A stretch of DNA of 64,000 nt from Nocardioides sp. 1609 (GTDB lineage Bacteria > Actinomycetota > Actinomycetes > Propionibacteriales > Nocardioidaceae): NCBI RefSeq assembly GCF_004522105.1, contig NZ_SPUJ01000001.1:248001-312000 (forward strand), written 5' to 3'. The notes below the pieces were generated by a model. The model was given only the letters and a program-made list of their open reading frames with translations. It did no database searches and was not told the DNA's origin. The number at the start of each line of letters is the position of its first letter. Position 1 is the stretch's first letter. This document shows, piece by piece, positions 1 through 12,389 of this stretch. A program made the translations under genes and the position numbers.

Positions 1-260
1 TTGCCGATCAGGCCCGGCAGCACCGACTCGATGGCGGTGGTCAGGTTGGCGTTGGCCTCGGGGTAGACCTCGGCGACGACGCCGACCACGAAGAACGCCA
101 GCGCCAGGATCGGGAAGAACGACAGGAACGCGAAGTAGGTGACCGCGCCGGCCTGCTGGCCGGCCTTCACGGCGCCGTAGTGCTCCTGCATCCGCAGCAC
201 GTGGTCGAGGCCGGGACGACGCTCGCGCGCGCTGGTGATGCGTTGCTTGACCGACGGCAT
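1..260 (-). CDS. YihY/BrkB family membrane protein (N-terminal part, runs off window)
   Basis: Only the first 86 or so codons are in the window. The reading begins with ATG at 258-260 as MPSVKQRITSARERRPG and continues through a basic stretch, HVLRMQEHYGAVKAGQQAGA, then a hydrophobic segment (VTYFAFLSFFPILALAFFV) that is the typical first membrane helix of YihY/BrkB proteins (formerly misannotated ribonuclease BN). The family has six membrane helices and no proven function. It starts 5 bases after the stop of the 2'-5' RNA ligase gene, so it is probably the third gene of the trpS operon; trpS next to a yihY gene is a common actinobacterial arrangement. The family call is good, the function is unknown. 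Confidence 0.8.
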   Translation of the reverse strand, partial: MPSVKQRITSARERRPGLDHVLRMQEHYGAVKAGQQAGAVTYFAFLSFFPILALAFFVVGVVAEVYPEANANLTTAIESVLPGLIG

Positions 261-265
261 CGGGC

Positions 266-787
266 TCAGCCTCCTAGGGCGGCGCGGAGGGCGAAGTCGT
301 GCGAGGTCTGCCACCCGTGCTCGTCGTCGTGGACGTACAGGTGGAAGTCGGTGACGGTGAACTCGCACTCGAACCGCGCGAGCTCGTCGAAGGCCCGGTC
401 GAGCAGCACGTCGTCGAGGTGGTGCGCGACGGTGACGTGCGGGTGGTAGGGGAAGTCGAGGTCGACCTCGAGCGGTCCCCGGCGGACGGCGTCGGCGAGC
501 TGCTCGCACTGCGAGATGCCCTCGACGAGCGTCACGAACACCACCGGCGAGACGGGGCGGAAGGTGCCCGTGCCGCGCAGGTGGACCTCGAAGGCCGGCA
601 CCGTCGCGGCCGCCTCGGCCAGGTGCGCCTGGATCGAGGACAGGTCACCGTCGACCTCGGTCGGCGGCACCAGCGTGATGTGCGTCGGGATCATCGTCGC
701 CGTCGTGTCACCCACGGCGGTGCGGTAGTCCTGCAGCTCGGTGGCCCACGGCTCCGGGATCGCGACGGCCACTCCGATCGTCGGCAT
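266..787 (-). CDS. 2'-5' RNA ligase / cyclic phosphodiesterase (2H superfamily)
   Basis: This 173-residue protein has the two HxT/S motifs that define the 2H phosphoesterase fold: HITLVPP at residue 36 and HPHVTVAHH with the catalytic His at 117. Length and spacing match ThpR/LigT-like 2'-5' RNA ligases, which act on 2'-5' or 2',3'-cyclic phosphodiester bonds in RNA ends; the bacterial substrate is poorly known. It begins with ATG (MPTIGVAVAIPEP) 9 bases downstream of trpS and is followed after 5 bases by yihY, so it lies inside a trpS operon, consistent with a tRNA- or RNA-related role. The superfamily is confident, the precise activity is inferred. Confidence 0.85.
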   Translation of the reverse strand: MPTIGVAVAIPEPWATELQDYRTAVGDTTATMIPTHITLVPPTEVDGDLSSIQAHLAEAAATVPAFEVHLRGTGTFRPVSPVVFVTLVEGISQCEQLADAVRRGPLEVDLDFPYHPHVTVAHHLDDVLLDRAFDELARFECEFTVTDFHLYVHDDEHGWQTSHDFALRAALGG

Positions 788-796
788 TCCCCGACC

Positions 797-2643
<1,847 letters not shown>

Positions 2644-2742
2644 CGCCGGCGACGACGCCCGTCGGGGCGTCCGGCGGGGACGCCACCGCCTTCGCGGGAT
2701 AACCCGGGGCGGGGCCCGGGCGGCGCGTGACAGGGTCGACCC

Positions 2743-3846
2743 ATGGACGCCCCGACCCTGACCGACGGCACCACGACGATCCGTGCCCTGGCCGACCGCG
2801 ACGTCGCCGGCGTCCTCGAGCAGTGCCTCGACCCGGTCTCGATCGCGTGGACCCAGGTGCCGGTGCCGTTCGGCGTCCAGGACGCGGTCGCCTTCGTGCA
2901 CGAGATCGCCCCCGCGGCGTGGGCCGACGGGTCGCAGTGGATCTTCGGCGTAGAGCACCCGCTCGACGACGGCACCCGCTACGCCGGCAACATCGCCCTG
3001 CGCGACGAGGGCCACGGGCGGGCCGAGATCGCCTTCGGTGCCTACCCGGCCGCCCGCGGCACCGGCGCGATGGAGGCCGGGGTCCGGCTGCTCCTGGAGT
3101 GGGGCTTCGCCACGCAGGACGTGCGGACCGTCGTCTGGCGCGCGAACGTCGGCAACTGGGCCTCCCGCAAGCTCGCCTGGCGCCTCGGCTTCCGGATCGA
3201 CGGCGTCCTGCGGCACTCGCAGGTGTCGCGCGGCGCGCTCGTCGACGCCTGGGTCGGCACCCTGCTCGCCGACGAGCCGCGCACCCCCACCACGCGCTGG
3301 CTCACCTCACCGGTTGTCGACGGCGCCGGCGTCCGGCTCCGGCCCGTGAGCGAGGACGACGTCCCGCGGGTCGTCGAGGCGTGCTCCGACCCGCGCACCC
3401 AGCACTGGCTGGGCGCCATGCCCTCGCCGTACACCGCCGAGCACGCGCACGGCTGGATCGAGGGCTCCACGGAGAAGCAGGCGACCGGGAGGGGCACGAC
3501 CTGGGCGGTGGCCGACCCCGACGACGACCGGCTGCTCGCCGCGATCAGCATCTTCGACGTCGACGACGACGAGTGCGAGATCGGCTACTGGGCGCACCCG
3601 GACGCCCGTGGCCGCGGCGTCGTGCGGGCTGCCGTGGAGGCGGTCACGTCGTGGTCGTTCGCCGAGCTCGGGGTCGGGCGGGTGCGGATCGTCGCGGCCG
3701 TCGCCAACGCCGCGTCGTGCCACGTCGCCGAGGCGTGCGGGTTCCGCCGCACCGGCGAGGAGCGTCTCGCGACGCGCGTCCGCACCGGCCTCGCGGACGT
3801 CGCGCTCTACGACGTCCTTGCCTCGGAGTGGTCGACCCGTCCCTGA
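2743..3846 (+). CDS. Tandem GNAT N-acetyltransferase (two GNAT domains)
   Basis: This 367-residue protein contains two GNAT folds of about 175 residues each. Domain 1 has the acetyl-CoA loop in AYPAARGTGAMEAG followed by VVWRANVGNWASRKLAWRLGF; domain 2 repeats it as YWAHPDARGRGVVRAAVEAV and IVAAVANAASCHVAEACGF. This matches RimJ/RimL-type acetyltransferases, duplicated in one chain. The acceptor (protein N-terminus, amine or antibiotic) is unknown. ATG follows a weak -10-like CAGGGT by 6 bases, so translation may be leaderless. The stop codon lies inside a 26-bp palindromic repeat shared with the convergent MFS gene, which may mean the last codons were supplied by the repeat. Confidence 0.87.
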   Translation: MDAPTLTDGTTTIRALADRDVAGVLEQCLDPVSIAWTQVPVPFGVQDAVAFVHEIAPAAWADGSQWIFGVEHPLDDGTRYAGNIALRDEGHGRAEIAFGAYPAARGTGAMEAGVRLLLEWGFATQDVRTVVWRANVGNWASRKLAWRLGFRIDGVLRHSQVSRGALVDAWVGTLLADEPRTPTTRWLTSPVVDGAGVRLRPVSEDDVPRVVEACSDPRTQHWLGAMPSPYTAEHAHGWIEGSTEKQATGRGTTWAVADPDDDRLLAAISIFDVDDDECEIGYWAHPDARGRGVVRAAVEAVTSWSFAELGVGRVRIVAAVANAASCHVAEACGFRRTGEERLATRVRTGLADVALYDVLASEWSTRP

Positions 3847-3903
3847 TCAGTGACGGGTCGGCGTGGACCCGGGGGTCGACCCAACAGTGATCACTGACGG
3901 GTC
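3834..3903. repeat. Two copies of a 26-bp palindromic repeat between convergent genes
   Basis: Two imperfect palindromes of exactly 26 bp (3834-3859 and 3878-3903) have the form GACCCGTCCCT-GATC-AGTGACGGGTC and GACCCAACAGT-GATC-ACTGACGGGTC. They belong to the same family as the three copies at 17205-17315. The GNAT stop (3844-3846) and the MFS stop (3891-3893) both lie inside the elements, so the repeat supplies the 3' ends of two convergent genes. The stems could act as a bidirectional terminator; a mobile REP/MITE-like origin is an alternative. Confidence 0.75.
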
Positions 3904-5123
3904 GGCGTGAGGGCGGGTGCGTGGTCGGTGCGGCGCTGCAGGGCGGCGGACAGGACGATCACGGCGAAGCCGGCGACCGAGAGGCCGATGCCGACGAGGG
4001 CCGGGGCGCGGTAGCCGTAGCCGGCCGCGATGATGACGCCGCCCAGCCACGCGCCGAGCGCGTTGGCGGCGTTGAGCGAGGCGTGGTTCATGGCGGCGCC
4101 CAGGGTCTGGGCGTCGCCGGCGACGTCCATCAGGCGGAGCTGGAGGTTGACGACCAGCACCGAGCTCAGGCCCGTCACCGCGAAGGCGACCGGGAGCAGG
4201 CCCCAGCCGGTGGGGGCGAGGACGTAGAACGCGACGAGCGCGGCGCCCATCCCCGCGGAGCCCAGCAGGAGCGAGCGGTACACCGACCAGTCGGCCAGCT
4301 CGCCGGCCGCCCACGTGCCGGCGACCATGCCGAGCCCGAAGACCAGCAGGAAGACCGGGACCGCACCGTCACCCAGCCCGCCGACCTCGGTGACGGTGGG
4401 TGCGATGTAGGAGAAGACGGCGAACATGCCGCCGAAGCCGATCGCGCCGGCCAGCAGGGTCAGCCACACCTGCGGCTTGGCGAAGGCGGCGAGCTCGCGG
4501 CGTCCGGTCGCCTCGGAGTCGCCGGGGCACGACGGGACGAACGCGATGATCATGGCGACGGTGACGATCGCGAGGACCGCGACCGCCCAGTACGCCGAGC
4601 GCCACCCGAGGTGCTGCCCGAGCCACGTCGCGGCCGGGACCCCGACGACGTTGGCCACCGACAGGCCGAGCATGACGCTCGCGACCGCCCGACCCTTGCG
4701 GTCGGCCGGCGCCAGGCTCGCCGCTACGAGCGAGGCCACGCCGAAGTACGCGCCGTGCGGGACGCCGCCGAGGAAGCGGGCGAGCATCAGCCACGAGTAG
4801 CTGGTGGCGAGGGCGCTGAGGGCGTTGAAGATGCCGAACGTCGCCATCAGGCCGATCAGCAGGCCGCGCCGGGGCCACCTGGCCCCGAGGAAGGCCAGCA
4901 CGGGCGCACCGACGACGACGCCCACGGCGTAGGCGGAGATCACGTGGCCGGCGCTCGGGACCGAGACGGCGACACCCCCGGCGATCTCCCGGATCAGCCC
5001 CATGGTCACGAACTCGGTCGTGCCGATCGAGAACCCGCCCATCGCCAGGGCGAGCACGGCGAGCAGGTAGTGCGGGGCGCGCGTCGCGGACACGACGGGC
5101 GGGGGCGGGGCGGTGGTGGTCAT
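3891..5123 (-). CDS. MFS transporter, DHA1/AraJ-Cmx type
   Basis: This is a 12-helix major facilitator protein of about 410 residues. The opening AVLALAMGGFSIGTTEFVTMGLI is the hallmark of the DHA1 drug:H+ antiporter subfamily containing AraJ and the Cmx/CmlR chloramphenicol exporters. Motif A-like sequence follows helix 2 (FLGARWPRRGLLIG). I chose the ATG at 5121-5123 (MTTTAPPPPVV), because upstream codons give an atypical Arg/Pro-rich leader. The last residues TPTRQ and the stop are encoded by the palindromic repeat shared with the GNAT gene. Substrate is not predictable; export of a small hydrophobic compound is the usual role. Confidence 0.87.
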   Translation of the reverse strand: MTTTAPPPPVVSATRAPHYLLAVLALAMGGFSIGTTEFVTMGLIREIAGGVAVSVPSAGHVISAYAVGVVVGAPVLAFLGARWPRRGLLIGLMATFGIFNALSALATSYSWLMLARFLGGVPHGAYFGVASLVAASLAPADRKGRAVASVMLGLSVANVVGVPAATWLGQHLGWRSAYWAVAVLAIVTVAMIIAFVPSCPGDSEATGRRELAAFAKPQVWLTLLAGAIGFGGMFAVFSYIAPTVTEVGGLGDGAVPVFLLVFGLGMVAGTWAAGELADWSVYRSLLLGSAGMGAALVAFYVLAPTGWGLLPVAFAVTGLSSVLVVNLQLRLMDVAGDAQTLGAAMNHASLNAANALGAWLGGVIIAAGYGYRAPALVGIGLSVAGFAVIVLSAALQRRTDHAPALTPTRQ

Positions 5124-5234
5124 CACTGCTTCCGGATCGGGGACTGTCCTCATCCTCCAACCGGGCCGCGAGGCCGGCCTATTCCGCGGCGGGGTGTGAC
5201 CTGTCACCACCACGCGCCCGCCCGACGAGGGTCC

Positions 5235-5699
5235 TCAGCCCGAGACGGACTCCGCCAGGTTCGCGAGGGAGTCCTCGAGCTGGGCCTGCGAGACCAGGGG
5301 GAAGCTCACCTTCTGCAGGATGGCGGGGTCGGTCACGTGGCTCCAGTCGTAGACGAGCGTGACGTCGGTGGCGTCCGGCCCGTTCGCCTCGAGCTCCCAG
5401 ACCCACTCCCATCCGGGCGGCTCGACGCCGGCGGGCGCGGTCTGCCACGCGAGGAGCTTGTTCTCGTCGTAGCCGGTGACGTGGTTGTCGGTCTGGTAGT
5501 CGCCGCCCATGTGGTCGCCGCTCATGTTCATCCGGAACTTCTGGCCGGTGCCGGTGATCCGGTCCGACCGGTCGTCGGAGATCACGAAACCCGAGCCGTC
5601 GAGGTCGGCGTGCCGCTGCGGGTTCGACAACACGTCGAACACCGCGGTCGTCGGCGCGTCGATGGTGCGCTGGACTGTGATCCGCTTGTCGTCGCTCAT
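5235..5699 (-). CDS. SRPBCC family (START-like) protein
   Basis: The 154-residue protein has the SRPBCC/polyketide-cyclase pattern: ITVQRTIDAPTTAVFDVLSNPQRHADLDGSG at the N-terminus, a central beta-sheet (VTGYDENKLLAWQTAP, WEWVWELEANGPDATDVTLVYDWS) and a final helix (QLEDSLANLAESV). Such proteins bind hydrophobic ligands in a deep cavity; many actinobacterial copies are uncharacterised. The start ATG (MSDDKRI) is chosen because GGTGGAGGC, a strong ribosome binding site, sits immediately upstream. It lies alone on the minus strand between the MFS gene and a lipoprotein gene, so context gives no substrate. Confidence 0.8.
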   Translation of the reverse strand: MSDDKRITVQRTIDAPTTAVFDVLSNPQRHADLDGSGFVISDDRSDRITGTGQKFRMNMSGDHMGGDYQTDNHVTGYDENKLLAWQTAPAGVEPPGWEWVWELEANGPDATDVTLVYDWSHVTDPAILQKVSFPLVSQAQLEDSLANLAESVSG

Positions 5700-5806
5700 G
5701 CCTCCACCATGGTCACGTCGGCCCGCGTCGTTCACCACCCCTGGGGGTTGGACGACCGGTCAGCCGGCGAGCGGGGAACGCCGGTCGCGACGACGGGAGG
5801 GTGGCG

Positions 5807-6217
5807 TCAGCAGAGGTCGCGGACGTCGGCGATCGCCTGGTCGAGCTCGCCGCGCGCCCGCTCCACGAGCTGGACGTCCACGTCGGCGCCCTCGGCGGCG
5901 CTCCTCGCCTCGCCGAGCAGCTCCTCGACGGCCGCGCGCGCGTCGTCGACCTTGCTCTTGACGTCGCCGGACACGCCCTTCTGGGCGACGGTGAGGACGT
6001 CGCGCGCGGCCTCCAGCTCCTGCTGCGCGGCTCGCGGGTCGGCGCCGATCTCGTCGACGGCCGAGCTGGCCTCCGTGCCGACCTGGTCGACGGTCTCACG
6101 CGCCAGCGAGCAGGCGGCGTCCGACGAGGCGTCGCGGACGGCGGCCTCGGGGTCGGAGCACGCCGCGAGGACCAGGGCGGCCAGGACGGTCACGGTGGCG
6201 AGGACGACGGTGCGCAT
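5807..6217 (-). CDS. Small helical lipoprotein of unknown function
   Basis: This 136-residue protein begins MRTVVLATVTVLAALVLAAC, a signal peptide ending in the lipobox LAAC, so it should be lipid-anchored on the outer face of the membrane. The mature part is Ala/Glu/Asp-rich and predicted almost wholly helical, with heptad-like spacing (DQVGTEASSAVDEIG, VDDARAAVEELLGEARSA). It has two further cysteines, one about 16 residues after the lipobox Cys and one as the last residue, which could form a disulfide. The start is set by a strong GGAGG just before ATG, discarding an 18-codon upstream extension. I do not recognise a named family. Confidence 0.7.
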   Translation of the reverse strand: MRTVVLATVTVLAALVLAACSDPEAAVRDASSDAACSLARETVDQVGTEASSAVDEIGADPRAAQQELEAARDVLTVAQKGVSGDVKSKVDDARAAVEELLGEARSAAEGADVDVQLVERARGELDQAIADVRDLC

Positions 6218-6283
6218 GCCTCCAGGGTGCCAGGGGCGTTCCAGCGAGCCGCCGACCGGGGCGACCCGCACCCGGGACGCCGC

Positions 6284-9200
6284 TCAGCCGGCGAGGTGGC
6301 TCCACGCCGGCGCGAGGTCGCGCCAGGGCCCGACGGCGGCGACCTCGCCCTCGACGAGGACGACGACGCGGTCGGCCTGGGCGAGCGCGGCCCGCTTGGA
6401 GGTGGCACCGATGACGGTGGCGCCGCGGGAGCGCAGCGCCGACCAGAGCTCGACCTCGGTGGTGGCGTCGAGGGCGCTGGACACGTCGTCGGCGAGGAGC
6501 AGCTCGGTGTCGGCCGCGAGGGCGCGCGCCAGGGCGACGCGCTGGACCTGGCCGCCCGACAGCCGGACGCCACGGTGACCGACGACGGCGTCGATGCCGC
6601 CCGCGTCGGCGACGTCGAGGCCGAGCCGGGCGTCGTCGACGGCGCTCGCGACGTCGCGCTCGTGACCGAGACGGATGTTGTCGTCGAAGGTGCCGGAGAG
6701 GACCCGCGGGACCTGGGAGACGTGGGCGACCTGACCGGGGCGCAGGAAGGTCTGGGCCTCGTCGACCTCGACGCCGTTCCAGCGGATCGACCCGGTGTGG
6801 TCGAGCAGTCCGGCCAGGGCGCCCAGCAGGCTCGACTTGCCCGAGCCGACCTGGCCGAGCAGGAGCACGAGCTCGCCCGCCCTCACGTCGAGGTCGACGC
6901 CGTCGACGCCACGGGTGCCGTCGTCGTGGACCGCGCCCACCCCGCGCAGCGACAGGTCCCGCAACGGCACCCGGTCGGGCACCGCGGGCTCCGGGGCGGT
7001 GCCCGCGACGAGGTCGACGCCGGGCGGGAGGTGCATGAGGTCGACCCCGCCGGCGAGTCGCCCGGTGGCCTGCTGCCAGGCCCGGGTGCCGGGTGCCTCG
7101 GTGACCACGGCGCCGGCGACCCGGCCGAACCAGTCGAAGCCGGTGACGGCCCCGGCGACCAGGATCGCCGTCGACAGGCCCCAGCCGCCGAGGAAGTAGG
7201 TGAGCCACGCCGCCACCACGCCGCACTGCACCATCACGACCGGGACGCCGTCGAGGACGGCCTGCACCCGGTGCTCGAACACCGCGGCCCGGACCCGACC
7301 GCCGTCGACGCGCCGCAGGTGGGCGTGCACGGCAGGGGTGGCGGCGGCGAGCTTGACCGTGCGGGCCGACTCGAGCGCCGAAACCAGGGAGCGGCCGAAC
7401 CCGGCCCGGGCCGCGGAGGACGCCGCGGCCGAGCGGCCCGCGATCGGTCGGCCCAGCGCGGAGGCCAGCGCCGAGCCGACCATCACCGCGAGCAGCACCG
7501 CGCCGGCGAGGAGGCTGCGACCGGCGATCGCGGTGATCACGACGATCAGCGCACCGTTGAGGAAGTCGACCCACCGGTCGGCGTAGCGGACGTAGCGGTC
7601 GGCGTCCATCGACCGGGCCACGACCTCGCCGGGCGGGGTGCGCTCGAGCCGGTGCTGCTGGGTCTGGCCGACCAGCACCGACATCCGCACCCGCAGCATC
7701 ACCTCGATCCACCAGCGCGGGTAGCGCCGGATGGCGGCGGCGAGCACGAGCGGCGCCGCGATCAGCGACGCCGACACCCCGAGGCACAGCAGCACCGTGG
7801 TCGGGCTCCAGCCGGCGCCGTCCTGGAGCCGCTCGACGAGGGTGCCCCAGAGGAAGCCGGTGACGACGCCGAAGGCGCCCAGGACCGAGGTGAGCAGGAA
7901 CAGCATCGCCGCCCACGCTCCCCACCAGGGCTTGGTCGTCAGCGCCGAGACCATCCCCCGGGCCAGGCTCGGCCCGTCGCCGGGGTCGGCGAGGACCGGC
8001 GGCGGACCGCTGCGGCGGGTGCCTCCCACCGGACCCGCCGCGACCACCGGCGACCCGGCGGTGTCCTCGTCGTCGTCGACCGTGCCGAGGTGCTCGTCGA
8101 GCAGGTCGCCCCCGCCGGCCTCGAGCAGCGACCGGAACGGGCCGGGCTGCACGGCCAGCCGGGCCCGCGGGCCCTGCTGGACCACCCGCCCGGCGTCGAG
8201 GACGGCGACCAGGTCGGCCCGGGTGACGGTCGAGAGCCGGTGCGCGATCAGCAGACCGGTCCGGCGCCGGAGCAGCCGGTCGGAGGCGCGCACGACGAGG
8301 GCCTCGGTGAGCGGGTCCATCCGGGCGGTCGCCTCGTCGAGGATCACCACGTCGACGTCGCGCACCAGGAGCCGGGCGAAGGCGACGAGCTGCTCCTCCC
8401 CCGCGGACAGGGTGGTGCCGCCGGGGCCGAGCGGGGTGTCGAGGCCGTCGGGCAGCCCCGCGACCCACTCGTCGAGCCCGAGCTCGGTGATGGCGGCGGC
8501 GACCTGCGCGCGCGGCAGGTCGACGAAGAGGGCGACGTTCTCGGCGAGGGTGCCGACCAGGATCTCGGTGCGCTGCGTGACCACCCCGACCGCGGCGCGC
8601 AGCTGTTGGAGGTCGAGGTCGAGGACGTCGACGCCCCCGAGCAGCACGGTGCCCGGCGCGGGGTCGACGGCGCGCGAGATCAACGAGGCCAGCGTGGACT
8701 TGCCCGACCCGGTGCGCCCGACGAGCGCGCAGGTCTGCCCGGCGGGGACCAGGAGGTCGACGTCGCGCAGCGCGAAGGTGCCCTCGGCGTAGGAGAAGTG
8801 CAGGTCGCGGAGCTCGAGGTCGAGCTGGGTGCCCGGCAGCGGCAGCCCCCCGACCGGCTCGGGCTCGGTGGCGGCGAGCTGACGCAGGCGGACGACCGCG
8901 CCGAGCCCCGCCTGGAGCTCCGGCAGGTGCTGGGCCATCCGGTCGATCTGCCCGACGAAGGTGCTTGTGACCAGGAAGAGGGTCACCAGGCGCGCGACCG
9001 ACAGGTCGCCCTCGATCACGACGGCGACGCCGCCGACCGCGACCCCGCCGAGCAGCGCGTGGAGCAGCAGGCCGCTGCGGCGCGTGACCCAGACCTCGAG
9101 CTGCAGCAGGGCGTCGAAGCGCCGGTGCACCGTCGCGGACAGCAGCGCGAGCCGTCGGACCACGTGGGCCTGGCCCAGGCTGGTGCGCAGGTCGTCGCGA

Positions 9201-9859
9201 CCCGTGACGCCCTCCTCCATCGCGGCGGCGTGGTCGGTCCAGGCCATCTCCTCGACGAGGGTCTTCTCGGCGATCTCGGGCAGCTTGCGGCGCACGACCG
9301 CGAAGGCGGCGCCGGCGAAGAGGGGGAAGAGCAGCCACGCCGGCCACCAGGTCACGCCGGCGACGATCCACATCGGCACCGCGGCGAACACGGTGCGCAG
9401 CGCGTCCCAGACCTGACGCCTCAGCAGCGCGCCGACCTCGTGGGTGTCGTCGTCGATCCGGTCGAGGACCTCGCCCACGGCCTGCTCGTCGAGCGACGCG
9501 AGCGGTTGGTGCAGGGCGACGTCGAGCAGGTCGGCGCGCAGCCGGCCCTCGGCGCGGTCGACGACCCCGGCCCACACGGTGCGGCCGACGGTGTCGAGCA
9601 GCGCCGCGCCGACCACGCACGACCCCAGCAACCACACCAGGCGCGAGGTCGGCGCCTCGGCCAGGTGCCCGGCGACCACGGTGCCGAGGGTCTGGCCCAC
9701 GGCGGCCACGAACGAGCAGACGAGCGCCCACGCGGTGACGGGACGACGCACCCGGCGCCAGTCGATCCGGCGGGCCGCGTCGTCGGACGGCGCGACGACG
9801 GCGGGCCGCCCCTCGGGGGTCGGCCGCGTGTCGGGCTCGGTCGTGGCTGATGTGCTCAT
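6284..9859 (-). CDS. Full-length (fused) ABC exporter, TMD-NBD-TMD-NBD
   Basis: A 1191-residue single chain contains two complete exporter halves. TMD1 spans roughly residues 40-330 and NBD1 about 350-590 (Walker A GRTGSGKST with Lys387; Walker B VVILDEATARMD; H-loop LIAHRLSTV). TMD2 is about 645-930 and NBD2 about 960-1190 (Walker A GQVGSGKSS, Lys1008; signature LSGGQ at 1100-1104). The catalytic motifs are split: NBD1 has a poor signature (LSAGE, 484-488), while NBD2 has Asp for the catalytic Glu (LLLADDVSS) and no H-loop His (GATSKRAAL). Thus only one composite ATP site is intact. The size and fusion resemble the mycobacterial multidrug exporter Rv0194 (recalled, not searched). Substrate unknown. 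Confidence 0.93.
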   Translation of the reverse strand: MSTSATTEPDTRPTPEGRPAVVAPSDDAARRIDWRRVRRPVTAWALVCSFVAAVGQTLGTVVAGHLAEAPTSRLVWLLGSCVVGAALLDTVGRTVWAGVVDRAEGRLRADLLDVALHQPLASLDEQAVGEVLDRIDDDTHEVGALLRRQVWDALRTVFAAVPMWIVAGVTWWPAWLLFPLFAGAAFAVVRRKLPEIAEKTLVEEMAWTDHAAAMEEGVTGRDDLRTSLGQAHVVRRLALLSATVHRRFDALLQLEVWVTRRSGLLLHALLGGVAVGGVAVVIEGDLSVARLVTLFLVTSTFVGQIDRMAQHLPELQAGLGAVVRLRQLAATEPEPVGGLPLPGTQLDLELRDLHFSYAEGTFALRDVDLLVPAGQTCALVGRTGSGKSTLASLISRAVDPAPGTVLLGGVDVLDLDLQQLRAAVGVVTQRTEILVGTLAENVALFVDLPRAQVAAAITELGLDEWVAGLPDGLDTPLGPGGTTLSAGEEQLVAFARLLVRDVDVVILDEATARMDPLTEALVVRASDRLLRRRTGLLIAHRLSTVTRADLVAVLDAGRVVQQGPRARLAVQPGPFRSLLEAGGGDLLDEHLGTVDDDEDTAGSPVVAAGPVGGTRRSGPPPVLADPGDGPSLARGMVSALTTKPWWGAWAAMLFLLTSVLGAFGVVTGFLWGTLVERLQDGAGWSPTTVLLCLGVSASLIAAPLVLAAAIRRYPRWWIEVMLRVRMSVLVGQTQQHRLERTPPGEVVARSMDADRYVRYADRWVDFLNGALIVVITAIAGRSLLAGAVLLAVMVGSALASALGRPIAGRSAAASSAARAGFGRSLVSALESARTVKLAAATPAVHAHLRRVDGGRVRAAVFEHRVQAVLDGVPVVMVQCGVVAAWLTYFLGGWGLSTAILVAGAVTGFDWFGRVAGAVVTEAPGTRAWQQATGRLAGGVDLMHLPPGVDLVAGTAPEPAVPDRVPLRDLSLRGVGAVHDDGTRGVDGVDLDVRAGELVLLLGQVGSGKSSLLGALAGLLDHTGSIRWNGVEVDEAQTFLRPGQVAHVSQVPRVLSGTFDDNIRLGHERDVASAVDDARLGLDVADAGGIDAVVGHRGVRLSGGQVQRVALARALAADTELLLADDVSSALDATTEVELWSALRSRGATVIGATSKRAALAQADRVVVLVEGEVAAVGPWRDLAPAWSHLAG

Positions 9860-9945
9860 CGCTGACCGACGCTACGCCGGAGCACCGACAGTCTCACCTG
9901 GGTTTCCTCGCTCCTCGTCCGTCCCCGCGCTGCGACGCCGAGACG

Positions 9946-9985
9946 GACGACGGCGGCGGACCCGGAGGGGTCCGCCGCCGTCGTC
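9946..9985 (-). terminator. Intrinsic-type hairpin after icd
   Basis: A 17-bp perfect stem (9946-9962 pairing with 9969-9985, GACGACGGCGGCGGACC on one arm) with a 6-base loop lies 24 bases beyond the icd stop codon and upstream of the ABC exporter start. There is no T-tract, as is usual in high-GC actinobacteria. It probably ends the icd transcript and isolates the ABC gene. Confidence 0.75.
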
Positions 9986-10009
9986 ACGGCCGCCGCGAGC
10001 GGCCGGGGG

Positions 10010-12214
<2,205 letters not shown>

Positions 12215-12240
12215 TCATCAGCTCCTGCGGCGACGATGGG

Positions 12241-12258
12241 TTTCTTGACGTCAAGATA
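12241..12258. promoter_or_regulatory. MarR-type palindromic operator upstream of icd
   Basis: On the icd strand the sequence reads TATCTTGACGTCAAGAAA, an 18-bp inverted repeat with one mismatch around a perfect 14-bp core (TCTTGACGTCAAGA, 12243-12256). A second TGACGTC half follows at 12261-12267. Its form resembles sites bound by TamR/UrtR-type MarR regulators; from memory, TamR in Streptomyces controls aconitase and monomeric IDH genes. It lies between divergent icd and aquaporin genes, nearer icd. Confidence 0.6.
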
Positions 12259-12335
12259 CCTGACGTCCCTGCCTCCGCCAGACTTGCACCCCGACGGTCC
12301 CGCGGGCCAGCCGGTCGCCGGGGCGCCGACCGGTC

Positions 12336-12341
12336 TAGAGT
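12336..12341 (+). promoter_or_regulatory. Probable -10 element of the aquaporin gene
   Basis: TAGAGT fits the actinobacterial TANNNT -10 consensus and lies 48 bases before the ATG, leaving a leader of about 42 bases that contains a GAAAGGG ribosome binding site. No clear -35 hexamer is visible. Confidence 0.5.
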
Positions 12342-12389
12342 GCTGCTCTCCCAGGTTTCGTCCCACCGCGAAAGGGCAGGTCCGCCCAC

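Noticed and set aside
5801..9850. 1,349-codon plus-strand frame opposite the fused ABC exporter
   Set aside because: Composition is dominated by Gly, Asp, Arg and Gln with no recognisable motif, while the minus strand encodes a full ABC exporter.
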